A stretch of DNA of 13,913 nt from DATKKX01 sp035542775 (GCA_035542775.1 DATKKX010000537.1:1-13913); one strand, 5' to 3'; positions 6,779 to 13,913 are shown, counted from the stretch's first letter. Made by a program: numbers and translations. Notes: generated from the sequence alone by a model not told the origin.

Positions 6779-7852
6779 GTGAACGCGAAAATTGCGGTAT
6801 TGGCCGGAGACGGGGTGGGGCGTGAAATTGTCCCCGAAGCGGTGAAGGTGCTCAAGGCGATCGGGGAGGCGTATCACCATTCGTTTCAGTTCACGTCCGC
6901 CGATATCGGCGGGCAGGCGATCGACAAGGTCGGGGTCCCGTTGCCCAACGACACGCTGGCGCTCGCGAAACAAAGCGACGCCGTGTTGCTGGGCGCCGTC
7001 GGCGGCCCCAAGTGGGAGGGGCTGGACTACAGTCTCAGGCCGGAGCGCGCCTTGCTCGGCATTCGGGAGGCCTTGGGGCTGTATGCGAATCTGCGCCCGG
7101 CCAAGGTCTATGCCAATCTCGTCGATGCGTCGACGCTGAAGCGTGAGGTCATCGAAGGCATCGACATTCTCGTGATTCGGGAACTGACCGGCGGGATCTA
7201 TTTCGGCAAACCCAAGGGGATTGAAAAATTGCCGAACGGCGACGAGCGCGGCGTCAACACGGAAGTCTACACGACGGAGGAAGTGCGCCGCATTGCGAAG
7301 GTCGCCTTCGAAGCGGCGCGGAAACGGCGGAAAAAAGTCACGTCGGTGGACAAGGCGAACGTGCTGGAATCGTCCGAACTCTGGCGGAAGGTCGTGATCC
7401 AGGTCCACAAAGATTATCCCGACGTTGAGTTGGGCCATATCTATGTGGACAATGCGGCGATGCAATTGGTGCGCAACCCCCGGCAGTTCGACGTGCTGCT
7501 GTGTAACAACATGTTCGGCGACATTCTCAGCGATGAGGCGGCGATGCTGACGGGATCGATCGGGATGCTGCCCTCCGCGAGCGTCGGCGCCAAGGTCGGG
7601 CTGTTCGAGCCGATTCACGGCAGCGCGCCGGACATCGCCGGAAAGAACATCGCCAATCCCATTGCGACCATCGCGTCGGCGGCGATGATGTTGTCGTATG
7701 CGTTTCAATTGGACAAAGAGGCTGAGGCCATCGACCGCGCCATCGTGAAAACGCTCGACCTCGGCTATCGGACCAAAGACATCCAAAGTCCCGGCGCCCG
7801 AATCGTCGGGACGGCCGAAATGGGCGATGCGATTCTGCGGAACTTGAACTAG
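6779..7852 (+). CDS. leuB: 3-isopropylmalate dehydrogenase
   Basis: The enzyme oxidises and decarboxylates 3-isopropylmalate to 2-ketoisocaproate with NAD+ and Mg/Mn, the third step of the leucine branch. The 357-residue product is full length. Expected catalytic residues are visible: Arg96 and Arg106 (GLYANLRPAK), Arg134 (IRELTGG), Tyr141, Lys192 (SVDKANVLESS), and the metal ligands Asp224, Asp248 and Asp252 (NMFGDILSDEA). The NAD-binding loop HGSAPDIAGKNIANP is at 280-294. The start is a GTG at 6779 preceded by AAGGAAGGAG (6761-6770) at good spacing. It lies 39 bases behind the cupin gene and 15 bases before the NHL gene, so all probably share one transcript with leuA. Confidence 0.97.
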   Translation: MNAKIAVLAGDGVGREIVPEAVKVLKAIGEAYHHSFQFTSADIGGQAIDKVGVPLPNDTLALAKQSDAVLLGAVGGPKWEGLDYSLRPERALLGIREALGLYANLRPAKVYANLVDASTLKREVIEGIDILVIRELTGGIYFGKPKGIEKLPNGDERGVNTEVYTTEEVRRIAKVAFEAARKRRKKVTSVDKANVLESSELWRKVVIQVHKDYPDVELGHIYVDNAAMQLVRNPRQFDVLLCNNMFGDILSDEAAMLTGSIGMLPSASVGAKVGLFEPIHGSAPDIAGKNIANPIATIASAAMMLSYAFQLDKEAEAIDRAIVKTLDLGYRTKDIQSPGARIVGTAEMGDAILRNLN

Positions 7853-7867
7853 GCTGCCTGTACGGAC

Positions 7868-9073
7868 ATGGTGACGGCCCTGCGCACATGGACCATTCAC
7901 ACTCTGGCCGGAACCGGCGAGCCAGGCTATTCAGGAGACGGAGGCGCGGCCGGTCGTGCGGCGTTGAATGAGCCGAAAGGGCTGACGGTCGATTCGTCCG
8001 GCAATCTGGTGATTGCCGATTCGGAAAATCATGTCATTCGACGGCTTGACCGAGCCACCGGTGTCATCACGACCGTAGCTGGTGTGGCCGACGAGCCGAG
8101 TCCGCCGGTCGGTGTCGTGCAGGATGCGGGTGAACGGCAAGCGCTGGATGCCGACCCCTTTGCCGAGACGGCCTCCGCCACGCTGCAGGGGTATAAGCAG
8201 CAAGCGGATTTGAGCGGGACCGTTCGATATGTCGTCAATGGAACCGCGGGGCCGAAACGATTCAGCGGGGACGGCGGACCGGCGAACCAGGCGCGCCTGA
8301 ACTTCCCAACGGCCGTCGTCGTGGACCGGCAGGGCAATGTGTATATCGCCGACACCATGAACCATCGGGTTCGTGTGGTGGAAGCCGGAACCGGGATCAT
8401 CACCACCATCGCCGGGGTCGGTCAGCCCCGGTACGGAGGCGACGGAGGGCCGGCCATCGCGGCGGGGCTCAATGAACCGGCGGCGGTGGCGCTGAACGGC
8501 AGGGGCATGTTGTATATTGCAGATCAGAGCAACAACCGCGTCCGCTCGGTCGATTTGGCCACGGGGCATATCCGCACGGTCGCCGGCACCGGGACGGCGG
8601 CCTACAATGGAGATGGAATTGCGGCGACGGAGGCGGCGTTGGCCGGACCCAGCGGGTTGGCCTGCGGGGAGGATGGGACACTGTTTATCGCCGACACGTT
8701 CAACGGCCGGATTCGCGCCGTCGATCCGGTCACGGGCGTGATTCGGACCGAGGTGGGGGATGGAGGCGAGTACCGGTACCAGAGCGAGGCGGAGGCGCCG
8801 TCGGCCAGTCTCTCCAGGCCATCCGGGATTGCCACCGATCGGGCGGGCAATCTCTTGCTCACCGATTCCGACAATCATCTGGTTCGCCGGTGGAATCGGA
8901 CCACCGGACTGATCGAGCGAGTGGCCGGAGTGGGGATCACCGGTGCCGGAGGCGACGGCGGGACGGCGGGGAATGCCGGCCTCAATTATCCGTTCGGCAT
9001 TGCGGTCGATGGAGAGGGGCATGTGTTCGTGGCGGATACGTTTAATCATCGGATTCGGGAAATCATACCGTAA
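7868..9073 (+). CDS. NHL-repeat six-bladed beta-propeller protein
   Basis: The 401-residue product is built almost entirely of NHL-type repeats of about 57 residues, each like TxAGTGxxGYSGDGG-(x)-LNxPxGLAVDxxGNLYIADxxNHRIRxVDxxTG. Six units are visible: about 9-65, 66-175, 177-233, 234-290, 291-347 and 348-401. The last strand (REIIP) and the first (WTIHTLAG) could close the ring. Unit 2 carries an insert of roughly 44 residues (about 74-117) rich in Ala, Asp and Glu. No signal peptide or transmembrane segment is seen, so the protein should be cytoplasmic, which is less usual for this propeller type. NHL propellers mostly mediate binding; no catalytic motif is apparent and the ligand is unknown. 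The ATG at 7868 lies 15 bases after leuB with a poor ribosome site. asd follows after 21 bases. Confidence 0.88.
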   Translation: MVTALRTWTIHTLAGTGEPGYSGDGGAAGRAALNEPKGLTVDSSGNLVIADSENHVIRRLDRATGVITTVAGVADEPSPPVGVVQDAGERQALDADPFAETASATLQGYKQQADLSGTVRYVVNGTAGPKRFSGDGGPANQARLNFPTAVVVDRQGNVYIADTMNHRVRVVEAGTGIITTIAGVGQPRYGGDGGPAIAAGLNEPAAVALNGRGMLYIADQSNNRVRSVDLATGHIRTVAGTGTAAYNGDGIAATEAALAGPSGLACGEDGTLFIADTFNGRIRAVDPVTGVIRTEVGDGGEYRYQSEAEAPSASLSRPSGIATDRAGNLLLTDSDNHLVRRWNRTTGLIERVAGVGITGAGGDGGTAGNAGLNYPFGIAVDGEGHVFVADTFNHRIREIIP

Positions 9074-9094
9074 CAGGGGGACAGGCAGGTTTCG

Positions 9095-10120
9095 ATGCTG
9101 AAAAAGAAATCCACATACGTGATGGCGATTCTCGGCGCCACCGGCGCCGTCGGGAAGGAAACGCTGGAGATCCTGGAGGAGCGGAAGTTTCCCTTGGAGT
9201 CCCTGCGGCTGTTTGCCTCCAAACGGTCGGCCGGCGGAACGATGTCGTGCCAGGGCAAGGAATGGAAGATCGAGGAACTGACGCCCGACTCGTCGTTCGC
9301 CGGTGTCGATTTCGCGTTGATCTCGGCGACGGATGCGATCAGCCGGGACTATGGGCAGAAGCTCGGTGCGGCGGGCGTGATCGTGATCGACGACAGCGGC
9401 GTCTGGCGGATGGACAACGAGGTGCCGTTGGTGGTGCCGGAAGTGAATGCCCAGGCGCTGCAGGCCATGCCGCGCGGCATCGTCGCGATCCCCAACTGCA
9501 CCACGACGCCCTTGGTCATGGCGCTCAAACCGCTGCACGATGCGGTGGGGGTCAAGCGCGTGGTCGTCACAACCTTTCAGTCCGTGTCGGGTACCGGCGC
9601 CGCGGCGATGGATGAGCTGATGGACCAGACAAAGGATCTGATGGCGTTCCGTGACGTGAAGACGGAAGTCTATCCCTATCAGATCGCGTTCAATCTGCTG
9701 CCGCATATCGGCTCGTTCAACGACGGCGGCGACTGTTCGGAAGAAGTGAAAATCGTCAAGGAGACCAGGAAGATTCTCGGCGCGCCGGCCCTGCGCGTGA
9801 CGGCGACGACGGTCCGCGTTCCGGTGTTGCGCTGCCACTCCGAGGCGATCAACGTCGAACTGGAGAAGCCCCTACCGCCCAACGAGGCGCGGGCCGCGCT
9901 GGCCGCCATGCCCGGCGTCATCGTGTACGACGACCCGGGGAAGAAGCTCTATCCGATGCCGCTGGACGCGACGGGGAAAGACGAGGTGTATATCGGCCGC
10001 GTGCGTGAAGATGCCTCGATCACAAACGGCCTCAACCTCTGGGTCGTATCCGACAACCTCCGCAAAGGGGCGGCGCTGAATGCGATTCAGATTGCCGAGT
10101 GTCTGATAGAGAGAAGCTGA
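9095..10120 (+). CDS. asd: Aspartate-semialdehyde dehydrogenase
   Basis: The enzyme reduces beta-aspartyl phosphate with NADPH to aspartate semialdehyde, the branch point to lysine/diaminopimelate, threonine, methionine and isoleucine. The 341-residue product is full length. The nucleotide-binding motif GATGAVG is at 14-20. The catalytic cysteine Cys135 lies in AIPNCTTTPLVMAL, and the acid/base His248 lies in VRVPVLRCHSEAINVEL; the residue before His is Cys247, where the family usually has Gly. The start is the ATG at 9095 with an AGG a few bases upstream. An ATG at 9122 would delete a basic nine-residue leader and is an alternative. The stop codon overlaps the start of the DUF2905 gene. It links to the ilv/leu genes through supply of threonine for isoleucine. 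Confidence 0.96.
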   Translation: MLKKKSTYVMAILGATGAVGKETLEILEERKFPLESLRLFASKRSAGGTMSCQGKEWKIEELTPDSSFAGVDFALISATDAISRDYGQKLGAAGVIVIDDSGVWRMDNEVPLVVPEVNAQALQAMPRGIVAIPNCTTTPLVMALKPLHDAVGVKRVVVTTFQSVSGTGAAAMDELMDQTKDLMAFRDVKTEVYPYQIAFNLLPHIGSFNDGGDCSEEVKIVKETRKILGAPALRVTATTVRVPVLRCHSEAINVELEKPLPPNEARAALAAMPGVIVYDDPGKKLYPMPLDATGKDEVYIGRVREDASITNGLNLWVVSDNLRKGAALNAIQIAECLIERS

Positions 10121-10374
10121 TGCCTGAATGGACGGCCATCGGCAAGGTGCTGATCGGAATCGGGCTGGCGATCGCCGTGATCGGAGGGCTATTGGTCGCG
10201 GCGGATCGGATCCCCGGTTTGGGCGGCGCCGTCAGTTGGCTGGGGAAATTGCCCGGCGACCTCTCCTATAAACGCGACAATGTCAGTTTCTATTTTCCCA
10301 TCGCGACCAGCATCGTCCTCAGCATCGTGCTCAGTCTGCTATTCTATATTCTAGGATGGTTCTTCCGCCGATAA
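10120..10374 (+). CDS. DUF2905 family small membrane protein
   Basis: The 84-residue product has two hydrophobic helices (about 7-26 and 58-80). Between them is the conserved block LGKLPGDLSYKRDNVSFYFP, which is diagnostic of the DUF2905 family. The function of this family is unknown. The ATG at 10120 shares its A with the asd stop codon (TGATG), which suggests translational coupling. The next gene begins in the same manner at its own stop (TAATG). An in-frame GTG-type start inside asd at 10099 would add seven residues unlike the family. Confidence 0.88.
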   Translation: MPEWTAIGKVLIGIGLAIAVIGGLLVAADRIPGLGGAVSWLGKLPGDLSYKRDNVSFYFPIATSIVLSIVLSLLFYILGWFFRR

Positions 10375-11600
10375 TGCGACAGGTCTGCATCGGGCTCGTG
10401 GGTGCCGCCATGGGGCTGGGCTGCGTGGTGGCATCCCCGGTCCATGCCGCCCCGTCGATCCGGGTCTTGCTCGCGTCCGATGTCCAACGGCTGGAGATCC
10501 GCACCGACAACGTCATCTGGGTCGCGGACGAGCGGGATCAGGCCCGTCCCTATTGGGCGAAGCTGCGCCTCGAAGTTCGAGGGCAGGCGATTCTCTTGAA
10601 CGGGTCCCGGATCGAGGGTGAACGGGTGACGTTGCGTGCGGGGGAACAGGATCTGAAACTCTGGCTGCCTCAGCCGAACGGCAACGGGAGCGGCGCCCCG
10701 CCGAAGCCCGCCGACGACACCCCCACCCTGCAAGTCAGCGGGTTGGTGCAGCTGGTGCTCCGGGGGAACGGCGTGCTGGTGATCAACCACGTCGACCTGG
10801 AAGAATACGTCAAAGGGGTCGTGCCGTCGGAGGTCAATTCCGCCTGGCATCCCGAAATGCTCAAGGCGCAGGCGGTCGCGGCCAGGACCTACGCGCTCTA
10901 CCAACAGATGCTCGGCGCGTCACGAGAGTACGACGTGGCCGCGAGCATTCAGGATCAAGTCTATCGGGGACGTCACGGGGTCGATGCACGGGTGGTACAG
11001 GCGGTAGAATCGACGAGAGGGCTGGTTGTGACCTATCAAGATGCGCCGATCTACGCGGCATTTTCCTCGACGGCGGCGGGGCTTACCGAAGACGCCGTGG
11101 TCGTCTGGTCGAAAGACTTGCCGTATTTAAAGGGGGTCGAGTGCCCGTTTGATATCGAGTCTCCCTATTACCAGTGGAAGGCCTCCTTCAAACTCGAGAC
11201 GCTGGAGAAGAATCTCCGGCAACTGGGATTCGCCGTCGGCACGATTGCGACGCTGACGCCGCTGACGCAGAGCCGCGCAGGCCGGGTGGCCACGCTGCGC
11301 ATCCTGCATTCCAAGGGAGAGCTCGTGATCCGGGGAGAGGACCTGCGCAAGGCCGTGGGCTATACGGTCATCCCCAGCACGCAATTCACCATCGACTCGA
11401 TCGGCGACGAGGTCGTGCTCTCCGGATACGGCGCCGGCCATGCGGTCGGATTATGCCAATGGGGCGCCAAGGAACTGGCCCAGTTGGGCTATTCCTACTC
11501 CAGCATCCTCCGGTACTATTATCCGGGAACGGAACTGAAAGACGCGTCACTGACGAAGGCGCCGCCGATTCCTCCGGTCACCTCCACGCCCGTGTTCTGA
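10374..11600 (+). CDS. SpoIID/LytB-domain secreted protein
   Basis: The product (408 residues from the ATG at 10374) is probably exported. It has a short basic start, a hydrophobic segment (5-21) and a likely signal-peptidase site after VHA (23-25). The SpoIID domain core is DLEEYVKGVVPSEVNSAWHPEMLKAQAVAARTYAL (141-175, Glu153 being the position of the catalytic Glu in SpoIID). SSTAAGLTED (231-240) and the C-terminal signature GYGAGHAVGLCQWGAKELAQLG (351-372) follow. Family members cleave glycan strands of peptidoglycan (SpoIID) or stimulate amidases (LytB). The His usually found in the HSTSGG motif is Ser231 here. The start at 10374 overlaps the preceding stop (TAATG); an ATG at 10356 in the same frame would add six residues. 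The gene runs directly into queA (TGATG). No sporulation genes are nearby, so a vegetative wall role is likely. Confidence 0.9.
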   Translation: MRQVCIGLVGAAMGLGCVVASPVHAAPSIRVLLASDVQRLEIRTDNVIWVADERDQARPYWAKLRLEVRGQAILLNGSRIEGERVTLRAGEQDLKLWLPQPNGNGSGAPPKPADDTPTLQVSGLVQLVLRGNGVLVINHVDLEEYVKGVVPSEVNSAWHPEMLKAQAVAARTYALYQQMLGASREYDVAASIQDQVYRGRHGVDARVVQAVESTRGLVVTYQDAPIYAAFSSTAAGLTEDAVVVWSKDLPYLKGVECPFDIESPYYQWKASFKLETLEKNLRQLGFAVGTIATLTPLTQSRAGRVATLRILHSKGELVIRGEDLRKAVGYTVIPSTQFTIDSIGDEVVLSGYGAGHAVGLCQWGAKELAQLGYSYSSILRYYYPGTELKDASLTKAPPIPPVTSTPVF

Positions 11601-12619
11601 TGGAGCTCTCCGCGTTCGACTTTTCGTTCGACCCCTCCCTGGTTGCGTCGGAGCCCCTGCTCCCGCGCGATCGGGCGCGGCTGCTGGTGCTGGATCGACG
11701 CACGAACCGGCTTGGCCACCGGCAGGTTGCGGACCTTCCGTCCTTGCTGGAGCCTGGCGATCTGCTGGTCGTGAACAATACCAAGGTGCTGGCCGCACGG
11801 GTGATGGGAAAAAAACAGCCGGCGGGCACGGCGGTCGAGGTGCTGTTCGTCAAGGATCTCGGCGAGGGGCTCTGGGAGATCATGGTCAAGGGCGCGTTTC
11901 GCGCCGGCCAGGTCATCGAATTCAACGGCGCCTGCTGGGCGACGATTGTGACGCGGGACGCGACCGGCACGACCGTCAAGATGGAGAGCGCCTGTCCCGT
12001 CGAACAGTTCCTCCGCGAGCGCGGGCAGATGCCCTTGCCGCCCTACATCAAGCGGAAGCCCGGCCGGGAGGATCACGTCTGGTATCAAACGGCGTTTGCG
12101 ACGCACGAGGGCGCGATCGCCGCACCGACCGCGGGGCTGCATTTCACGCCGGAGCTGCTCGCACGATTGGCGGAACGATCTATCCGGGTGGCGGCAATTA
12201 CGCTGCATGTCGGGCCGGGCACGTTCAAACCGGTCGTGGCGGAGCGCATCGAAGACCATCAGATGGGAGCGGAACGGTTCGAGGTCGGTGCCGACACCGC
12301 CGAGGCGATTGCCCGGACGAAGCAGGCAGGCCGGCGGGTCGTGGCCGTCGGCACGACGGTCGTGCGGACGTTGGAGACGGTGGCGCAGGAACAAGGCCGG
12401 ATCGTGCCGGCCAGCGGCGAAAGCCGGCTGTTCATTACGCCGGGCTTTCAGTTCAAGGCCGTCGACGCGCTCATGACCAACTTTCATCTTCCCAAGACCA
12501 CCCTCCTCATGCTGGTGTCGGCCTTCGCGGGGGTCGACACGGTTCGAAGGATGTACGACGAGGCGGTCAAAGAACGGTATCGGTTCTACAGCTATGGCGA
12601 CGCGATGCTGATCCTCTAG
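11600..12619 (+). CDS. queA: tRNA preQ1(34) S-adenosylmethionine ribosyltransferase-isomerase
   Basis: QueA transfers and isomerises the ribosyl part of S-adenosylmethionine onto preQ1 at wobble position 34 of tRNAs with GUN anticodons, forming epoxyqueuosine. The 339-residue product is the usual length. It shows the family blocks NNTKVLAAR (59-67), GQMPLPPYI (142-150), YQTAFATHEGAIAAPTAGLHF (162-182), TLHVGPGTF (201-209), DALMTNFHLPKTTLLMLVSAFAG (289-311) and YRFYSYGDAMLIL at the C-terminus. The ATG at 11600 shares one base with the stop of the preceding gene. The stop codon at 12617-12619 touches the left end of a large palindrome, which may serve as transcription end between queA and the convergent peptidase gene. 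Confidence 0.97.
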   Translation: MELSAFDFSFDPSLVASEPLLPRDRARLLVLDRRTNRLGHRQVADLPSLLEPGDLLVVNNTKVLAARVMGKKQPAGTAVEVLFVKDLGEGLWEIMVKGAFRAGQVIEFNGACWATIVTRDATGTTVKMESACPVEQFLRERGQMPLPPYIKRKPGREDHVWYQTAFATHEGAIAAPTAGLHFTPELLARLAERSIRVAAITLHVGPGTFKPVVAERIEDHQMGAERFEVGADTAEAIARTKQAGRRVVAVGTTVVRTLETVAQEQGRIVPASGESRLFITPGFQFKAVDALMTNFHLPKTTLLMLVSAFAGVDTVRRMYDEAVKERYRFYSYGDAMLIL

Positions 12620-12744
12620 CAGGATGCTGAAAAAATCCGCCAGCGTCGTTCTCGCATCGCTCAGAGGCTCAACATACGGCTCAGAGTATGCCTCGCCTCT
12701 TCGCTTGCTGCGGCCTTGCTGAACGGATTTGTTGAGCATCCTGC
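12619..12744. repeat. 126-bp imperfect palindrome, probable dispersed repeat element
   Basis: The outer 21 bases on each side (12619-12639 and 12724-12744) are inverted repeats that match at 19 of 21 positions; the tips are GCAGGATGCT and AGCATCCTGC. Inner matches continue the palindrome: CAGC/GCTG (12641-12644/12718-12721), AGAGGC/GCCTCT (12663-12668/12695-12700) and CATAC/GTATG (12673-12677/12686-12690) around an 8-base loop. It codes for nothing convincing. It lies exactly between the stops of two convergent genes. Its form fits a MITE or REP-like element without a transposase. Multi-copy occurrence cannot be shown from this window. Either strand could form a very long hairpin, which may help end transcription. 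Confidence 0.75.
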
Positions 12745-12757
12745 GTGTGTTCCCGCC

Positions 12758-13738
12758 TCACGAGCCCGCCTTGGCGAGACAACAGTGTTTGAATTTGTGC
12801 CCGCTGCCGCACGGACAAGGTGCGTTCCCGCCAAGGCCGCCGGCTGGACGGGGAGCCAGGCCGAGCAGCGACCCCGGGTCCTGGTGAAACAGGTCCCGGA
12901 GGAGGGCGTACAAGGCCGGATCTCGCCGGGCCAGGGACGCGGGCGAGGTGAAAAAGTATTCGGCCAGCACCGCGAAGAATTCGTGCTCGTTCGTGTAAGC
13001 ATAGGCGTCCAGCTTGGCCCGTTGCCGTGACGGATGGGCGAGCTCCTGCGCCACAAACCGCATCCACTGCCGTACCGCCATCCAGGGCACCTCCGGCGGG
13101 ATCCCATAGTCCTGTTCCTCCCGCTCGACCAGGTGCGCGAACTCGTGCACCCCCACGTGGTGATGCCCGGACGGATGATTGAACCCCGCCAGCAGCGCCG
13201 GCTTCGAGAGAATCATCACCCCGCTTAAATGGTGCAGCCCCGCCATGCCTAGAATGGTCTCCCGCTTCCCTCCGGTGGTCCGATAGGCGTCGTCGAAGGC
13301 GTCGGGATAGATCAGCACTTCGTGCAGCCGGTGGTAGGACCAGTCCTCAAATCCGAAGATCGGAATCACTGCGCTTGCCGCGACCAGGACGCGGATCGTG
13401 TCGTCCACCTCCATGCGGATTCCCGTGACCCTGATCTCATCCAGGAAAATCTGCACCAGCTGCCGGAACCGTGTTTGGCCCGCGCCGTCCAGGGCCCGGT
13501 AGAACGCCACGTGTGAGCGGAGAATCGTCTCCCACGCAGCCGGAAAGGGCTGATGCATCACGGCCAGCCGCCGGAGACAGCGCCGGCGCACCCGCCAGTA
13601 GGCGAGGGGGCCCAATCCGACGAGCAGCCACAGTACCGGAAAGAGCCAGCCCAGCCACGCAGCCGCGAGCGCGACTGATCCAGCGGCGATCAGCGCCTCC
13701 CGGTGATTGCGTGCATTCAGATCCGGCGTCACCAACAT
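12758..13738 (-). CDS. Membrane-anchored MtfA-type (M90) zinc metallopeptidase with SEC-C motif
   Basis: The 326-residue product has an N-terminal hydrophobic region (about 15-48) that predicts one or two membrane segments. An MtfA/M90-like peptidase domain follows (about 60-270). The zinc site HEFAH is at 198-202 with Glu199 catalytic. The downstream block NEHEFFAVLAEYFF (250-263) supplies the likely third ligand, as in the MtfA and lethal-factor fold. The C-terminus carries a SEC-C zinc motif: Cys308, Cys310, Cys319 and Cys320 in CPCGSGHKFKHCC. E. coli MtfA is a cytosolic protein of about 265 residues that binds the repressor Mlc and lacks both extensions. The start is well supported by AGGAGG seven bases upstream of the ATG. 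The gene converges with queA and has its own promoter region. The substrate is unknown. Confidence 0.88.
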   Translation of the reverse strand: MLVTPDLNARNHREALIAAGSVALAAAWLGWLFPVLWLLVGLGPLAYWRVRRRCLRRLAVMHQPFPAAWETILRSHVAFYRALDGAGQTRFRQLVQIFLDEIRVTGIRMEVDDTIRVLVAASAVIPIFGFEDWSYHRLHEVLIYPDAFDDAYRTTGGKRETILGMAGLHHLSGVMILSKPALLAGFNHPSGHHHVGVHEFAHLVEREEQDYGIPPEVPWMAVRQWMRFVAQELAHPSRQRAKLDAYAYTNEHEFFAVLAEYFFTSPASLARRDPALYALLRDLFHQDPGSLLGLAPRPAGGLGGNAPCPCGSGHKFKHCCLAKAGS

Positions 13739-13764
13739 CGTCCGCCCTCCTGAGGGGAAACACC

Positions 13765-13782
13765 CGTGGCGCCACGATTCTA
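13765..13782 (-). promoter_or_regulatory. Putative promoter -10 and 12-bp palindromic operator for the peptidase gene
   Basis: On the minus strand TAGAAT (13782-13777; 5/6 match to TATAAT) is followed directly by the perfect palindrome CGTGGCGCCACG (13776-13765), which would cover the transcription start. The start codon is 26 bases further on. No good -35 box is seen. An operator role is inferred from position and symmetry only. Confidence 0.4.
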
Positions 13783-13812
13783 CTCCGGGCAGAGAGTGGT
13801 TTCTTCAGTTCC

Positions 13813-13844
13813 TTTGGTTTCTTTGGGTTGCCCAACCAACCAAA
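13813..13844. repeat. Low-complexity CCAA/TTGG hairpin region
   Basis: TTTGGTT (13813-13819) pairs with AACCAAA (13838-13844), and TTGGG (13823-13827) pairs with CCCAA (13831-13835) around a three-base loop. The surrounding bases (about 13810-13868) continue as a CCAAC/CCAGA-rich, strand-biased stretch. I see no gene in bases 13739-13913, only this structure and the putative promoter. Confidence 0.5.
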
Positions 13845-13913
13845 CCAGATGAACCAGACCAACCATCCCTTGGAGGGGCGTGATTTCTCGCAGGGAAAGG
13901 GGTAAGCTTCGGC

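Noticed and set aside
6395..7900. A 501-codon open frame on the minus strand
   Set aside because: It is antisense to the cupin and leuB genes, both with conserved residues in the plus strand.
7931..9838. A 635-codon open frame on the minus strand
   Set aside because: It lies antisense to the NHL and asd genes and its translation is Arg/His/Asp-rich without any recognisable motif; GC-rich codon use creates such shadows.
10374..11600. The SpoIID-domain gene as a sign of sporulation
   Set aside because: SpoIID-domain proteins occur in many non-sporulating bacteria and no other sporulation gene is present.
11519..12739. A 406-codon open frame on the minus strand
   Set aside because: It is antisense to queA and ends in the palindromic element; composition is that of a shadow frame.
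12619..12744. A CRISPR repeat or a tRNA/ncRNA gene in the queA-peptidase gap
   Set aside because: There is a single nested palindrome without spaced direct repeats, and no tRNA-like arms or CCA end are seen.

Overview
The window is a dense, mostly plus-strand block of biosynthetic genes from a GC-rich bacterium. Amino-acid pathway content, a non-sporulation SpoIID-family protein and the gene order ilvB-ilvN-ilvC-psd-pssA-leuA point to Nitrospirota (Nitrospira-like) or a deltaproteobacterial-type lineage. That placement is an inference from gene content and style; nothing in the window proves taxonomy.

Bases 1-2914 hold the branched-chain amino acid genes ilvB (5' end outside the window), ilvN and ilvC. 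They make the common acetohydroxyacid intermediates for valine, leucine and isoleucine. Bases 3012-4465 hold psd and pssA, which overlap by 3 bases and make phosphatidylethanolamine from CDP-diacylglycerol via phosphatidylserine. A consensus -10 box in front of psd suggests a transcription start of its own. Bases 4466-4769 contain no protein gene but a complete T-box riboswitch: promoter, Stem I with loop-E specifier loop, AG bulge and distal loop, Stem III, T-box/antiterminator and a 14-bp intrinsic terminator. It stands directly in front of leuA.

Bases 4770-10120 hold leuA, a small cupin, leuB, a six-bladed NHL-repeat protein and asd, all closely spaced. Bases 10120-12619 hold a DUF2905 membrane protein, a SpoIID/LytB-domain protein and queA. 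From asd through queA each start codon shares one base with the preceding stop codon (TGATG, TAATG, TGATG). Behind queA lies a 126-bp imperfect palindrome that resembles a dispersed repeat element. It separates queA from a convergent minus-strand gene encoding a membrane-anchored MtfA-type (M90) metallopeptidase with a C-terminal SEC-C zinc motif. The last 175 bases hold that gene's putative promoter, a 12-bp palindrome over its likely start site, and a low-complexity hairpin region.

Functionally, AHAS and KARI supply the branched-chain precursors, and LeuA and LeuB take the 2-ketoisovalerate branch to leucine. leuCD, ilvD and ilvE are not in the window. The T-box would let uncharged tRNA, most likely tRNA-Leu, switch on leuA and the genes behind it without affecting ilvBNC. 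It is the most interesting element here.
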